Shown here: piece after piece, positions 15,826 to 23,884 of the stretch
Position numbering within the stretch: the first letter of the stretch is position 1
Layout: each line of letters starts with the position of its first letter
Assembly (NCBI RefSeq): GCF_014204625.1
Contig: NZ_JACHLU010000009.1
Coordinates: 113,632 to 177,631, forward strand
Length of the DNA stretch: 64,000 bases
Direction: 5' to 3'
Source of the DNA: Gillisella vitis
GTDB lineage: Bacteria > Pseudomonadota > Alphaproteobacteria > Rhizobiales > Rhizobiaceae
Made by a program: the position numbers and the translations under genes
The notes under the pieces: model-generated
Seen by the model: only the letters and a program-made list of their open reading frames with translations
Told to the model about the DNA's origin: nothing
Databases searched by the model: none

Positions 15826-15934
15826 GCATCATTCTTTAAACCGGAATCGGTTTAAAGAGAAAATTATGCAGCAGATATAAAGAGCGACAGCAGACCTTCG
15901 TGCGCCATATATGGCGCACAAAGGTTCGCTGTAG
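15826..15934. repeat. Family G and family F palindromes
   Basis: 15826-15869 is a family G hairpin (GCATCATTCTTTAAACCGG with its inverted partner ending AATTATGC). 15887-15934 is a family F hairpin with TGCGCCATATATGGCGCA at its centre. They lie upstream of the first cluster gene. Confidence 0.7.
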
Positions 15935-15940
15935 ACAATA

Positions 15941-16031
15941 AAAAAGGCCCACAGAGTGGACCTTCCAGATGAGCTATTTTTGCAGATCACTGCCGCCAAA
16001 CCTGCCGTTTGCCGCAGTTTTCCGACTGTAT
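15941..16031 (-). ncRNA. Candidate small RNA, ~90 nt, with own promoter and terminator
   Basis: On the minus strand a promoter (TTGACG, 17 nt, TAGTGT) is followed by about 90 nt without a good reading frame. It ends in an intrinsic terminator AAGGTCCAC-tct-GTGGGCCTT then TTTTTT (15964-15941). Size, promoter and terminator layout recall the antisense ctRNAs of repABC replicons, but no repABC gene is nearby. The elements are seen; transcription is inferred. Confidence 0.45.
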
Positions 16032-16035
16032 AGAA

Positions 16036-16064
16036 ACACTAGCAAAGGACCGTGACGCCGTCAA
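16036..16064 (-). promoter_or_regulatory. Promoter of the candidate small RNA
   Basis: TTGACG at 16064-16059 and TAGTGT at 16041-16036 are 17 nt apart on the minus strand. The -35 box is near consensus and the -10 box is weaker. It reads towards the terminator at 15941-15964. Confidence 0.45.
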
Positions 16065-16093
16065 GGACTTTTTTCCTGTTGAGGATTTTTTTC

Positions 16094-16171
16094 TTATTTA
16101 TCGATGCCGCCGAACTGTTTCCATGCACCCATGGCGTCTGCCGCATACATGGCTGACGGCCCGCCCTCCAT
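16094..16171 (-). pseudogene. Possible gene remnant or 25-residue peptide
   Basis: A short frame encodes MEGGPSAMYAADAMGAWKQF plus a few residues and a TAA stop. It reads like the C-terminal end of a soluble protein. A family D repeat begins 20 nt upstream (16191-16235), so the rest of a gene may have been lost there. It may also be a true micropeptide. No family is recognised. Confidence 0.25.
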
Positions 16172-16190
16172 ATAAAGCGCCGTTGCTACA

Positions 16191-16235
16191 GCTTTGGTCC
16201 GAAAAGTGGAACCGATTTTCGGAAACATTCGATGC
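16191..16235. repeat. Family D palindromic repeat (diverged)
   Basis: GGTCCGAAAAGTGGAACCG and TTTCGGAAACATTCGATGC form an imperfect hairpin like the other family D copies. No gene is seen from here to 16398; the spacer ends in an AT-rich stretch upstream of nothing obvious. Confidence 0.6.
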
Positions 16236-16398
16236 GAAAACAACGAACGATAGCGCCGTGTCCTGTGATTCCACAGGACGCGACACAAACAAGCAACTTA
16301 CACGCAGGCAAAAAATGGCCCTGTTGCAAAAGGCATCAGGCTGATTTGATCACATCAAAAAAATAGAAACATCAAGGCTTAACCGCGCAATCTGTGTG

Positions 16399-16605
16399 CT
16401 ACGCACCCGCCAGCACCGGCGTATATCCGGCATCCCGAATGGCGGCTTGCGCTTGGCTCACGTCGCCTTCAACCCGCACGCGGTGGGCGGCAAGATCAAC
16501 GCTCACAGCAGCTCCGGGCAAATGCTCTGCCAGCGCCTCGCGCACAGCGCGCTCACAATGGCCGCAGGTCATATCTTCAACGAAAAATTCACTGACATCT
16601 GCCAT
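16399..16605 (-). CDS. copZ: Heavy-metal-associated (HMA) copper chaperone
   Basis: This 68-residue protein has the ferredoxin-like HMA fold of copper chaperones. The metal site MTCGHC lies at residues 13-18, followed by REALAEHLPGAAVSVDLAAH and the closing IRDAGYTPV. CopZ proteins bind Cu(I) and hand it to a P1B-type ATPase. It lies 110 nt downstream of the cueR-like gene on the same strand. The usual partner copA is not in the window. Confidence 0.85.
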   Translation of the reverse strand: MADVSEFFVEDMTCGHCERAVREALAEHLPGAAVSVDLAAHRVRVEGDVSQAQAAIRDAGYTPVLAGA

Positions 16606-16715
16606 TGAACATCAATTCCCTTTACGCAGCCCCTGCTTTTACACAGCTCTTGTCATGCAAACACAACAGCCGCCCGCCAATCATTGCATTGGCTGGGCAC
16701 ATCACCATCACCCTA

Positions 16716-17165
16716 TCAGGAATTGTTGACCTCTTCCAGCACAGCGGTCTGTTGATCGCCGCCAGAAGTCTTGTCAGTCGCTCCCGACAGATTGTCCAGA
16801 ATCGGGCACTCAGGGCGATTGCCATTCTGGCAATGGTCCACGAGGTTCTTCAATGTGTCCGCCATCGCCCGCATGGCTTCCATCTTTTCCTCAAGCTCCT
16901 TGAGGTGGTCCAGTGCAACCGCACGCACGTCATCATTCTTGCGCGACGTGTCGCTCCACAGTCCAAGAAGTCTCTCTGTTTCTTCCAACGAAAATCCAAG
17001 AGTGCGCGCACGGCGGACAAACCGCAGGCGATGCACTTCATTATCCCCATAAACCCGGTAATTACTTGAGGTGCGCCGCTCAGGCATGACCAGCCCGATC
17101 TCCTCATAGTAACGGATCATTTTCGCGGAAACGCCGGATGCGGCAGCGGCCTCTCCGATATTCAT
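16716..17165 (-). CDS. cueR: MerR-family Cu(I)-responsive regulator (CueR/HmrR type)
   Basis: From the ATG at 17165 the product has 149 residues. The winged HTH starts MNIGEAAAASGVSAKMIRYY, followed by the dimerisation helix DHLKELEEKMEAMRAM. A C-terminal metal loop CQNGNRPEC has the C-x7-C spacing typical of CueR-type Cu(I)/Ag(I)/Au(I) sensors. It would activate copper export genes. Rhizobial relatives usually sit beside copA and copZ; only copZ is present here. Confidence 0.82.
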   Translation of the reverse strand: MNIGEAAAASGVSAKMIRYYEEIGLVMPERRTSSNYRVYGDNEVHRLRFVRRARTLGFSLEETERLLGLWSDTSRKNDDVRAVALDHLKELEEKMEAMRAMADTLKNLVDHCQNGNRPECPILDNLSGATDKTSGGDQQTAVLEEVNNS

Positions 17166-17497
17166 TGCACGTCCTTCCTGCCCAGCAACCAAAGATGGTA
17201 AATACTTTTAATCTGCACCCCCAATTCTTTGCCATAATTAATATTAACTATCAACATATCAGACAGGAATGAGCCTAAAAAACATTCAGTATATTCACAT
17301 TAGTTTGACTTAAATTTGAGCCAGATGAGAAAAGGTGATACATTTTGAAACAAAATGCAGTCACCCACAGGGACAGGCCCAGACGGTTCGGTCTATCAGT
17401 AGACATCATTCACCGAGTATATCGGAGAAATCAAACTCGGCGCGACAGGGCACAACACTGGCCCGTTCAGACAATCAACCGAACACACCCTCATGCG
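17166..17497. other. Spacer without a convincing gene
   Basis: About 330 nt between the cueR-like gene and the sulfotransferase stop. The part next to cueR is AT-rich (TTAATATTAACTATCAAC). I see no copA remnant, no RNA gene and no member of the repeat families here. Confidence 0.5.
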
Positions 17498-18577
17498 TCA
17501 TGCGACCCCTATCAAAGGCGCAAGATCACCGTCACGATCGTAGCGATTGAAAATAGCCAACGCCCGCTGCCGCACAGCAGCGGAGACAGCTTCACCTCGA
17601 CCAGCAATCCCCTTGTTCAGTCTGAGACTTGTACCATCGCGCTTATCAGCAAGAGCATCGGCAAGCTTTTGCGGATCCACGAAATCGCTGCCAATAAAGG
17701 TTGCAATTTTTGCTGCCAATTGCTGCTTGTCGCCAAGGAAATCATTTTCATAGGAAATCCACAAGGGCTTGACCAGACCGAACGTTTCGCACTTCTGCCA
17801 GCTGAGCAAAAACTGCACGTACCAGACCGCATGGGCATCCACCAGCAGATCCAACCGCTCATCCTGCGGCATGTCACTATAATATGCCGGCAAGCCGTCA
17901 TTAAAGAATCGCGTCTGAACCTGTTCATACACTTTTCGCCAGCTGACCAACATGTCATCCAGACTGACAAGACTATCAAAGAAATTGCGAATGGTGACAA
18001 TAGGTTTCACACCGTATAACGCCAGCTGCCTTGCCAGATAAGGCGTGCAACGCACATGATGCTGCGCAACATAATTGCGCGGATCCAGACCGTTGCGCAG
18101 CAGGGCAAGCTCATCCAGCTCCTGGGAACGCAGATTGGCCCCAAGCATTGAGCTGGATAGCGCACTCGCCGTTGGGCAAGCCAGACTGGCCAAACGCGAA
18201 CCAAGACCAACCTTCAAGGCATTCGCAATAAATGTTGATGCCGATTTCGGCGCACATGCCACCAGAATGTCGCATTTTTTGGCGCGACTTGCCGTCAACC
18301 GACCGCGCATCACCAGTTCAGCAAGCTGATTCATTCCTATTTTAAGATTTTCAGCCGTTGCATCATCCACTTGAGGCAGAAAAAAAGGATGCGCATGCGA
18401 CACGGCAGAACAAACCTCAAGCAGCTTGTCATGCGGTATTCGCGCCAGAAATTCCGCGCACAACACCTGAACCTTCCCCACATCTGCCATATCAGGCAAA
18501 GCCTCAAGGAAATGCACAATATCCTCACGCGACGGCTGAGCGCGCGCGGAATCCTTCCTATCCAAATGCATATTCAT
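17498..18577 (-). CDS. Sulfotransferase-family protein
   Basis: This 359-residue protein has an N-terminal helical region of about 105 residues, then the 5'-phosphosulfate loop ACAPKSASTFIANAL (about residues 107-121) and the 3'-phosphate motif PIVTIRNFFDSLVSLDD. A YVAQHHVRCTP segment between them may carry the acceptor-activating histidine. The family transfers sulfate from PAPS to carbohydrates or other acceptors. It stands alone with no glycosyltransferase beside it. The substrate cannot be told from sequence. The N-terminal region may be a separate interaction domain. Confidence 0.75.
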   Translation of the reverse strand: MNMHLDRKDSARAQPSREDIVHFLEALPDMADVGKVQVLCAEFLARIPHDKLLEVCSAVSHAHPFFLPQVDDATAENLKIGMNQLAELVMRGRLTASRAKKCDILVACAPKSASTFIANALKVGLGSRLASLACPTASALSSSMLGANLRSQELDELALLRNGLDPRNYVAQHHVRCTPYLARQLALYGVKPIVTIRNFFDSLVSLDDMLVSWRKVYEQVQTRFFNDGLPAYYSDMPQDERLDLLVDAHAVWYVQFLLSWQKCETFGLVKPLWISYENDFLGDKQQLAAKIATFIGSDFVDPQKLADALADKRDGTSLRLNKGIAGRGEAVSAAVRQRALAIFNRYDRDGDLAPLIGVA

Positions 18578-18661
18578 GAGAACTCAAGCTCCAAGGAGTT
18601 TACGCTGCATTTATAATGATTATGCAGTACACCTTACTTGAAGCTGACCCCCCTGACAATA

Positions 18662-19138
18662 TTACCTCGAACCCGCACCCCCCTCTTCCAGCACCGTCAA
18701 TGGCCAGTCGCAGAGATAATCCTCAAACTCGTCCACCGGCACATCCTCTTCGCTTACGGTGCGGCCCTTTGCCGAAATGCCCGCCTGATGCACGGTATCG
18801 GGATCGCCCGATAGCAACGGATGCCACCAGTAAAGATCGTGTCCTTCATACACCAGCCGATAGGCGCAGCTTGGCGGCAGCCAGGCGATGGTTTCCACCT
18901 GATCCGGCGTCAGCTGAATACAATCAGGCACCGTGGCCTGGCGGTTGGGATAGTCCTTGCAACGACAGCTTTCGCCATCCAGCAGGCGGCAGGCCACCGA
19001 GGTAAACAGCACCTCGCCGCTTTCCCAATCCTCCAGCTTGTTGAGACAACAGAGGCCGCAACCATCGCAGAGATTTTCCCACTCAAGCGTGGTCATCTCG
19101 GCCAGCGTTTTGGTTTTCCAATACTGTTCGCTGCTCAT
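18662..19138 (-). CDS. YcgN-family cysteine-cluster protein (UPF0260)
   Basis: From the ATG at 19138 the product has 158 residues. It has CDGCGLCCLNKLED near residues 24-37, then CRLLDGESCRCKDYPNR and a PDCIQLTPDQ segment. This conserved set of cysteines defines the UPF0260/YkgJ-like group, thought to bind a metal or Fe-S centre. The biochemical role is unknown. Longer readings start inside a family F repeat and are rejected. Confidence 0.85.
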   Translation of the reverse strand: MSSEQYWKTKTLAEMTTLEWENLCDGCGLCCLNKLEDWESGEVLFTSVACRLLDGESCRCKDYPNRQATVPDCIQLTPDQVETIAWLPPSCAYRLVYEGHDLYWWHPLLSGDPDTVHQAGISAKGRTVSEEDVPVDEFEDYLCDWPLTVLEEGGAGSR

Positions 19139-19182
19139 GGCTATCCTCAGCGGGCCTGGCCCGCATTTGTCCTGTCTTGTCA

Positions 19183-19291
19183 CTACAGCGAACCTTTGTG
19201 CGCCATATATGGCGCACAAAGGTTCGCTGTAGCTCATTATATTTGCTGCATAATTTTCTCCTTAAATCGGCTCCGATTTAAGGAATTATGC
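19183..19291. repeat. Family F and family G palindromes
   Basis: 19183-19232 is a nearly perfect 50-nt hairpin with ACAGCGAACCTTTGTGCGCC as one arm. 19248-19291 is a family G hairpin (GCATAATTTTCTCCTTAAATC with its inverted partner). The following 240 nt up to 19529 hold no gene that I can support. Confidence 0.75.
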
Positions 19292-19529
19292 AGTATACCG
19301 CAAATCGCAAGGAACCGCACCCTAGGGCGGATCGACATTCAGGTTGTTCATGCTCACGTGCACTCGATCTTTGTTTATGCATTGATTTTTCCAAACCAAG
19401 ATGAATCTTTTGTTTGGATCAATGCACTTGCGAAGGCGGGCAGCCATGGGCGCTGATCGATTTCAAGTCAAGCTTTGCAGTTTATCGCCCAGTGGGATAT
19501 TATAAACCTCACGCCTCAACGGACGCCTC

Positions 19530-21644
19530 ATGAAACAGAAAAAACGGCATATATTCCTCAAGATCGATGCATGGCTGGATTCGACCCTGTGGAATGCCGG
19601 ATTCAGGCTGACCGAGCTGTGGGAAGAATTGACCATCTTCTTTCGCCGGTTTCGAATGCGCGGCTGGAAAAAGCTGCTGTTTGAAGTGCTGGGCGAAAGC
19701 ATGACACTGGGCACGGTCGGGGCCGTTGCCTTGCTGGCGCTGGCGCTGCCTGCCTTTCAGGAAACCTTGAAGGACTGGCGCAATCGCGGCGATTTTGCCG
19801 TCACCTTTCTCGACCGTTACGGCAATGTGATTGGCCATCGCGGCATTATCCACGAAAACTCCGTGGCGTTTGACGATCTGCCTGACAATCTGATCAAAGC
19901 GGTTCTGGCCACCGAAGATCGCCGGTTTTTCAACCATTTTGGCATTGATTTTATTGGACTTTTCAGAGCCTTGAGCGAAAATGCCAGAGCGGGCGGCGTG
20001 GTACAGGGCGGCTCCACCCTCACCCAGCAATTGGCCAAGAATCTGTTCTTGACCAATGAGCGCTCCATTGAGCGCAAGATCAAGGAAGCGTTCCTGTCGC
20101 TGTGGCTGGAGGCCAATCTTTCGAAAAAAGAAATCCTCTCGCTCTATCTCGACCGTGCCTATATGGGCGGCGGCACGTTTGGCGCCGCGGCTGCCTCCCA
20201 ATTTTACTTTGGCAAAAGCGTGCGCGATGTCAATCTGGCAGAATCGGCCATGCTTGCGGGCCTGTTCAAGGCACCGGCCAAATATGCACCCCATGTCAAC
20301 CTGCCCGCTGCCCGCGGCCGCGCCAATGAGGTGCTGAGCAATCTGGTGCAGAGCGGCTTCATGAGCGAAGGTCAGGTGATTGCAGCGCGGCGCAACCCGG
20401 CAACCGTGGTGGACAGGGCCGAGCAGGACTCGCCCGATTTTTTCCTTGATTGGGCTTTTGATGAAGTACAGCGCCTTGGCGCGCGCTTTTCTGAGCGCTC
20501 GCTGATCGTGCGCACCACCCTCGACACCGGCCTGCAAAAGGTGGCGGATGCAGCCGTCAGCAACACGTTGCGCGATTATGGCGATGAATATAAGGTCAAG
20601 CAGGGTGCCCTTGTCACCCTTGAAAATGGCGGTGCGGTGCGGGCCATGGTTGGCGGCAGTGATTATGGCGAAAGCCAGTTCAACCGCGCCACAAAGGCGC
20701 TGCGTCAGCCCGGATCGTCTTTCAAGATCTACACCTATGCCGTGGCCATGGAAGCCGGATTGACGCCAGAAACCACCATTGTGGATGCCCCTTTCAACTG
20801 GGGCAACTGGAGCCCGCATAATTACGGCAACAGCTATGCAGGACGCATCACGCTGACCACCGCGCTGGCCAAATCGATCAACACCGTGCCGGTGCGGCTG
20901 GTCAAAGACCGGCTGGGTGTGGATTCAGTCATCCGCATGGCCAGACTCATGGGGGTGGAAACACCGATTCGCAAAGATGTGACCATTCCATTGGGCACCT
21001 CGGAAGTCACCGTGATGGATCAGGCCACGGCCTATGCGGTCTTGCCTGCGGGCGGAATGCAATCACGCCGCCACGGCATTGATGAGATTCTCGATTACCG
21101 CGGCAACGTGCTCTATAACTTTGACCGCGACGAGCAACCTCCGCGCCGCGTGCTGACCCAGCAGGCGGATGATTACATGAATCAGATGTTGACCAAGGTG
21201 CCTTATATCGGAACGGGGCGAAAAGCCGCGCTGGAGGGGATTTTGACAGCAGGCAAAAGCGGCACCACTCAGGCCTATCGGGATGCGTGGTTTGTCGGAT
21301 TTACCGGCAATTTCACCACAGCCGTGTGGTTTGGCAATGATGACTATACCTCGACCAACAATATGACGGGCGGATCACTCCCGGCCATGACCTTCAAAAC
21401 CATCATGGATTACGCCCATCAAGGCATTGCCATCCGGCCCATTCCCGGTGTGCTGGAGCCAGCCGTGACCGCTGTGAAAACCGTCAAGCCAGCAAAGGGC
21501 GCGCCCGAAGCCGTATCCACCCCTGCTTTTGTGCGACCGCGCAGCCTCTCGGTGGAGACCACGGCATGGTTGCGCACCATGGGCGCAATGCTGGACGATG
21601 CACAGCCGTTTGCGGCCAATGACAATGTCCAGAGTTTGAACTGA
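19530..21644 (+). CDS. Class A penicillin-binding protein (transglycosylase/transpeptidase)
   Basis: This 704-residue bifunctional cell-wall enzyme has a cytoplasmic basic N-terminus and a membrane anchor at about residues 55-75. The GT51 glycosyltransferase motifs are EDRRFFNHFGID and GGSTLTQQLAKN (about residues 130-175). The transpeptidase domain has the SxxK serine in QPGSSFKIY (about residue 398), SIN in AKSINTVP and KSGT in TAGKSGTTQ. It polymerises and cross-links peptidoglycan in the periplasm. It resembles the PBP1A/PbpC-like class of rhizobia. It stands as a single gene with palindromes on both sides. Confidence 0.9.
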   Translation: MKQKKRHIFLKIDAWLDSTLWNAGFRLTELWEELTIFFRRFRMRGWKKLLFEVLGESMTLGTVGAVALLALALPAFQETLKDWRNRGDFAVTFLDRYGNVIGHRGIIHENSVAFDDLPDNLIKAVLATEDRRFFNHFGIDFIGLFRALSENARAGGVVQGGSTLTQQLAKNLFLTNERSIERKIKEAFLSLWLEANLSKKEILSLYLDRAYMGGGTFGAAAASQFYFGKSVRDVNLAESAMLAGLFKAPAKYAPHVNLPAARGRANEVLSNLVQSGFMSEGQVIAARRNPATVVDRAEQDSPDFFLDWAFDEVQRLGARFSERSLIVRTTLDTGLQKVADAAVSNTLRDYGDEYKVKQGALVTLENGGAVRAMVGGSDYGESQFNRATKALRQPGSSFKIYTYAVAMEAGLTPETTIVDAPFNWGNWSPHNYGNSYAGRITLTTALAKSINTVPVRLVKDRLGVDSVIRMARLMGVETPIRKDVTIPLGTSEVTVMDQATAYAVLPAGGMQSRRHGIDEILDYRGNVLYNFDRDEQPPRRVLTQQADDYMNQMLTKVPYIGTGRKAALEGILTAGKSGTTQAYRDAWFVGFTGNFTTAVWFGNDDYTSTNNMTGGSLPAMTFKTIMDYAHQGIAIRPIPGVLEPAVTAVKTVKPAKGAPEAVSTPAFVRPRSLSVETTAWLRTMGAMLDDAQPFAANDNVQSLN

Positions 21645-21659
21645 CAGACGATGCCACCC

Positions 21660-21708
21660 TACAGCAAACCTTTGTGCGCCATATGTGGCACACAAAGGTT
21701 TGCTGGAA
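21660..21708. repeat. Family F palindrome
   Basis: ACAGCAAACCTTTGTGCGCC and its inverted partner with GGCACACAAAGGTTTGCTG form a hairpin of about 49 nt just after the PBP gene. It may act as a transcription or mRNA-stability signal. Confidence 0.7.
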
Positions 21709-21783
21709 TACGGCAATCATCATTTCAATAGCATGTTACGAATGCTACCGCATGAATGTTATCAACAGGGTCAGAATCAGCAC

Positions 21784-22374
21784 GTGTTCCGGGTTCCACT
21801 TCTTGTCGCCATTGCTCTTGTCATTGCCTTTGGCCTTGGCATTCAGTCCACATTGATGGCGCTGAATGCCACGGTTGGATTTGGCGAGATCAAGATTGAT
21901 GGCTGGCGGGCCTTTCCTGAGGCGCAGACCTCGGCTGCCGACCCTTACGCCCGCTCGCACCGCGCCCGCGCCGGACGCCTGCTGCTGGGCAGTGCCGAGG
22001 GCCTGACCTTTATTGCCACCACCGACACCACCGGCCAGCGATTGAGCGGCCTGTGTCGCTATCGGCTCTCGGGCAGCCTGCCAATGGCACGGTTCTGGAC
22101 ACTCCATGCGACGCGACCGAGCGGCGAGCCTCTTGACGTCTCCGAAGATCTGCCTGCGGCGCTCAACTCGATCATCAGTCTGAAAACCACGGATGGCAAT
22201 CTGGACATCACCATCAGCGCCAAACCGGCTGCCAACAACTGGCTGGCCATTCCGCCCGATGGCGGTGCCATCATGCTCAACCTGACCCTGCTGGATACGC
22301 CCGTGGCGGGCAATTCCGGGCTGGTGGCGCTAACCATGCCGCGCATAGAACGGATCGGGTGTGGCAATGCTTAA
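21784..22374 (+). CDS. DUF1214 domain protein, membrane-anchored
   Basis: From a GTG at 21784 the product has 196 residues starting MFRVPLLVAIALVIAFGLG, one membrane anchor or uncleaved signal. The body contains AFPEAQTSAADPYARSHRAR and the DUF1214 core with FWTLHA and NWLAIPPDG, ending with a conserved cysteine. In rhizobia this protein is paired with a DUF1254 protein, as here, where the two genes overlap. Function is unknown. In-frame ATGs at 21733 and 21742 would add residues without a clear purpose. Confidence 0.7.
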   Translation: MFRVPLLVAIALVIAFGLGIQSTLMALNATVGFGEIKIDGWRAFPEAQTSAADPYARSHRARAGRLLLGSAEGLTFIATTDTTGQRLSGLCRYRLSGSLPMARFWTLHATRPSGEPLDVSEDLPAALNSIISLKTTDGNLDITISAKPAANNWLAIPPDGGAIMLNLTLLDTPVAGNSGLVALTMPRIERIGCGNA

Positions 22375-22912
22375 AGTGCTGTTTGCCGCTGTTGTTGGTC
22401 TGATCGGTGCAGTTTTGCTGCATATTATCATCATTTTAACCCTGCCGCATTTCACCGGCAAGGATGCCTATACCCGCATTGCCTTTGAAGGGCCCGCCAA
22501 CCGTTTTTACAGTCTGGGCAGCCAGACCGATAAAGCCGGTCTTGGCAATGGCGACCCATTTCTCAGGCTTGCCGTCTGCGCCTTTGATGTCAGCAGCAAT
22601 CCGGTGCAGATCACGGCGGCGGGGGCTGTACCCTTCTGGTCGATCGGGATTTTTGATCGCAATGCCAATGAAGCTTACAGCATGAATGACAGCACCTCGG
22701 TGGAGGGCAAGCTGGATATTATTGTGGCAACACCGGCGCAACTGGCGCGGTTGCGCGCCGGGCAATCCGATCGCCTGACCCAGACCATTCTTGTGGAAAT
22801 GCCGACAGACAAAGGCTATGCCGTGCTGCGCGCCATGGTGCCGCAAGACAGTTTCAGGCCCGATACTGAGGCCTTCCTGAAAGGCGCACGCTGCAAACCG
22901 ATCAGCAATTAG
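22367..22912 (+). CDS. DUF1254 domain membrane protein
   Basis: From the ATG at 22367 the product has 181 residues, with a membrane helix at residues 3-26 (VLFAAVVGLIGAVLLHIIII). It is followed by a soluble domain containing RFYSLG, LRLAVCAFD and FWSIGIFDRNANEAYSMND. It overlaps the DUF1214 gene by 8 nt, so the two form an operon. Paired DUF1214/DUF1254 proteins are widespread in rhizobia, with no proven function. The soluble part probably faces the periplasm. Confidence 0.72.
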   Translation: MLKVLFAAVVGLIGAVLLHIIIILTLPHFTGKDAYTRIAFEGPANRFYSLGSQTDKAGLGNGDPFLRLAVCAFDVSSNPVQITAAGAVPFWSIGIFDRNANEAYSMNDSTSVEGKLDIIVATPAQLARLRAGQSDRLTQTILVEMPTDKGYAVLRAMVPQDSFRPDTEAFLKGARCKPISN

Positions 22913-22939
22913 AGCGACGTGCCAAAAACTGGAATCACA

Positions 22940-23157
22940 GTACACGACGCAAAGGTTTTGATCTGCCGCTTGCCCCCTCATCTCCCTGCCGGGATCTTCT
23001 CCCCGCTGGGGAGAAGAGGCATGAGGTAGCGTTTTGTTCTTGCGGCATTAATTTTAAATTCAGTGCTGTCAGCCTGGTCTCTTCTCCCCAGCGGGGAGAA
23101 GGTCGCGGTAGCCGGATGAGGGGGTGGCGTAGCCGAAAAAACGTTTGCGTCGTGTAC
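22940..23157. mobile_element. 218-bp RIME-like composite repeat, family C copy 1
   Basis: The ends are inverted: GTACACGACGCAAA on the left and TTTGCGTCGTGTAC on the right. Inside are two hairpins of the TCTTCTCCCCGCTGGGGAG type, an AT-rich centre, and CCGGATGAGGGGGTGG near the right end. It reads as identical over its full length to 34974-35191. Related but diverged copies lie at 44709, 54167 and 54417. Confidence 0.75.
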
Positions 23158-23199
23158 CATGGAACTGGAATCGGCATGATGCTCTATACTCTTGTTTTC

Positions 23200-23245
23200 G
23201 CATCTGATTTTTCCGAAAACCGCTTCGCACTTTTCGGTCCGATGC
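23200..23245. repeat. Family D palindromic repeat
   Basis: GCATCTGATTTTTCCGAAAA and its partner CACTTTTCGGTCCGATGC form an imperfect hairpin between the family C element and the small gene at 23289. Confidence 0.65.
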
Positions 23246-23288
23246 TGTAGAGCGTCGTGCGTTTATTGCATAATTTTATGCAACAACC

Positions 23289-23477
23289 CTATCCCTCGTA
23301 GGGGTGAATGTCCTGTGTCGGGCGTTTTCCAGTCAGCGATGGAGCGCCGATCAACAAAGGCTCGCTTCGGGCGTAACGCACGCCCGTAAATAACAGGATG
23401 CGGGCTTGCGTTGCCTCCAGCGGTCGCCGGACCGGCTTATGTTCCAGATGATCTTTCAGTCTTACGATGTCAGCCAT
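23289..23477 (-). CDS. Conserved small protein, 62 residues, unknown
   Basis: The ATG at 23477 has GGAGA shortly upstream. The product starts MADIVRLKDHLEHKPVRRPL and continues with an ILLFTGVRYAR segment. The combination of a charged MAxIVxLxxHLE start and an FTGVRYxR core is familiar from short rhizobial proteins of unknown function. It has no membrane segment. It is isolated between repeats, so it is probably monocistronic. Confidence 0.6.
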   Translation of the reverse strand: MADIVRLKDHLEHKPVRRPLEATQARILLFTGVRYARSEPLLIGAPSLTGKRPTQDIHPYEG

Positions 23478-23583
23478 GCTCGTCTCCAGTTTTCACGTTT
23501 GAGACGGATGAAGAGATGGATTTCATCCTGCCCCAAACTCATGGGGCCAACACATCCCACACCCAACGCTTGCCGCCGTGCAT

Positions 23584-23682
23584 AGAGTCTGTCTGGTTCA
23601 GATGGAACCAGACAGACTCTAAACCTGTTTGTTTTCGCATCGGATTTTCCCGAAAACCGGTTCCCACTTTTCGGTCCGATGC
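23584..23682. repeat. Family E and family D palindromes
   Basis: 23584-23620 is AGAGTCTGTCTGGTTCAGAT and its inverted partner (family E). 23637-23682 is a family D hairpin. No gene is seen between 23478 and 23884; the sequence next to 23885 is AT-rich. Confidence 0.65.
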
Positions 23683-23884
23683 TGTAGGCACTCTGTACCA
23701 TTCTCCAGATCATGGCGGCGCTGCTACCATATGCCGCCCTATCGGTTGAAATATTCTTCAGATGCGCGTCTTGATATATGTGCTTATCCGATTATTCTCA
23801 TTAAACATCATTGATGGTTAACAGCTTGCTAACGATTGTCCTGTAATTTGATCATATTGGTATTGCGTTGGGGCAGGTAATGTC

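Noticed and set aside
19294..19529. Possible IS remnant upstream of the penicillin-binding protein gene
   Set aside because: The sequence around CCCTAGGGCGGATCGACATT looks like an element end, but no transposase segment or matching second end is visible, so I do not list it.
19509..20819. 436-residue open frame on the minus strand
   Set aside because: It lies opposite the penicillin-binding protein gene, whose catalytic motifs are all intact. The His/Gln/Arg-rich composition is typical of antisense shadow frames.
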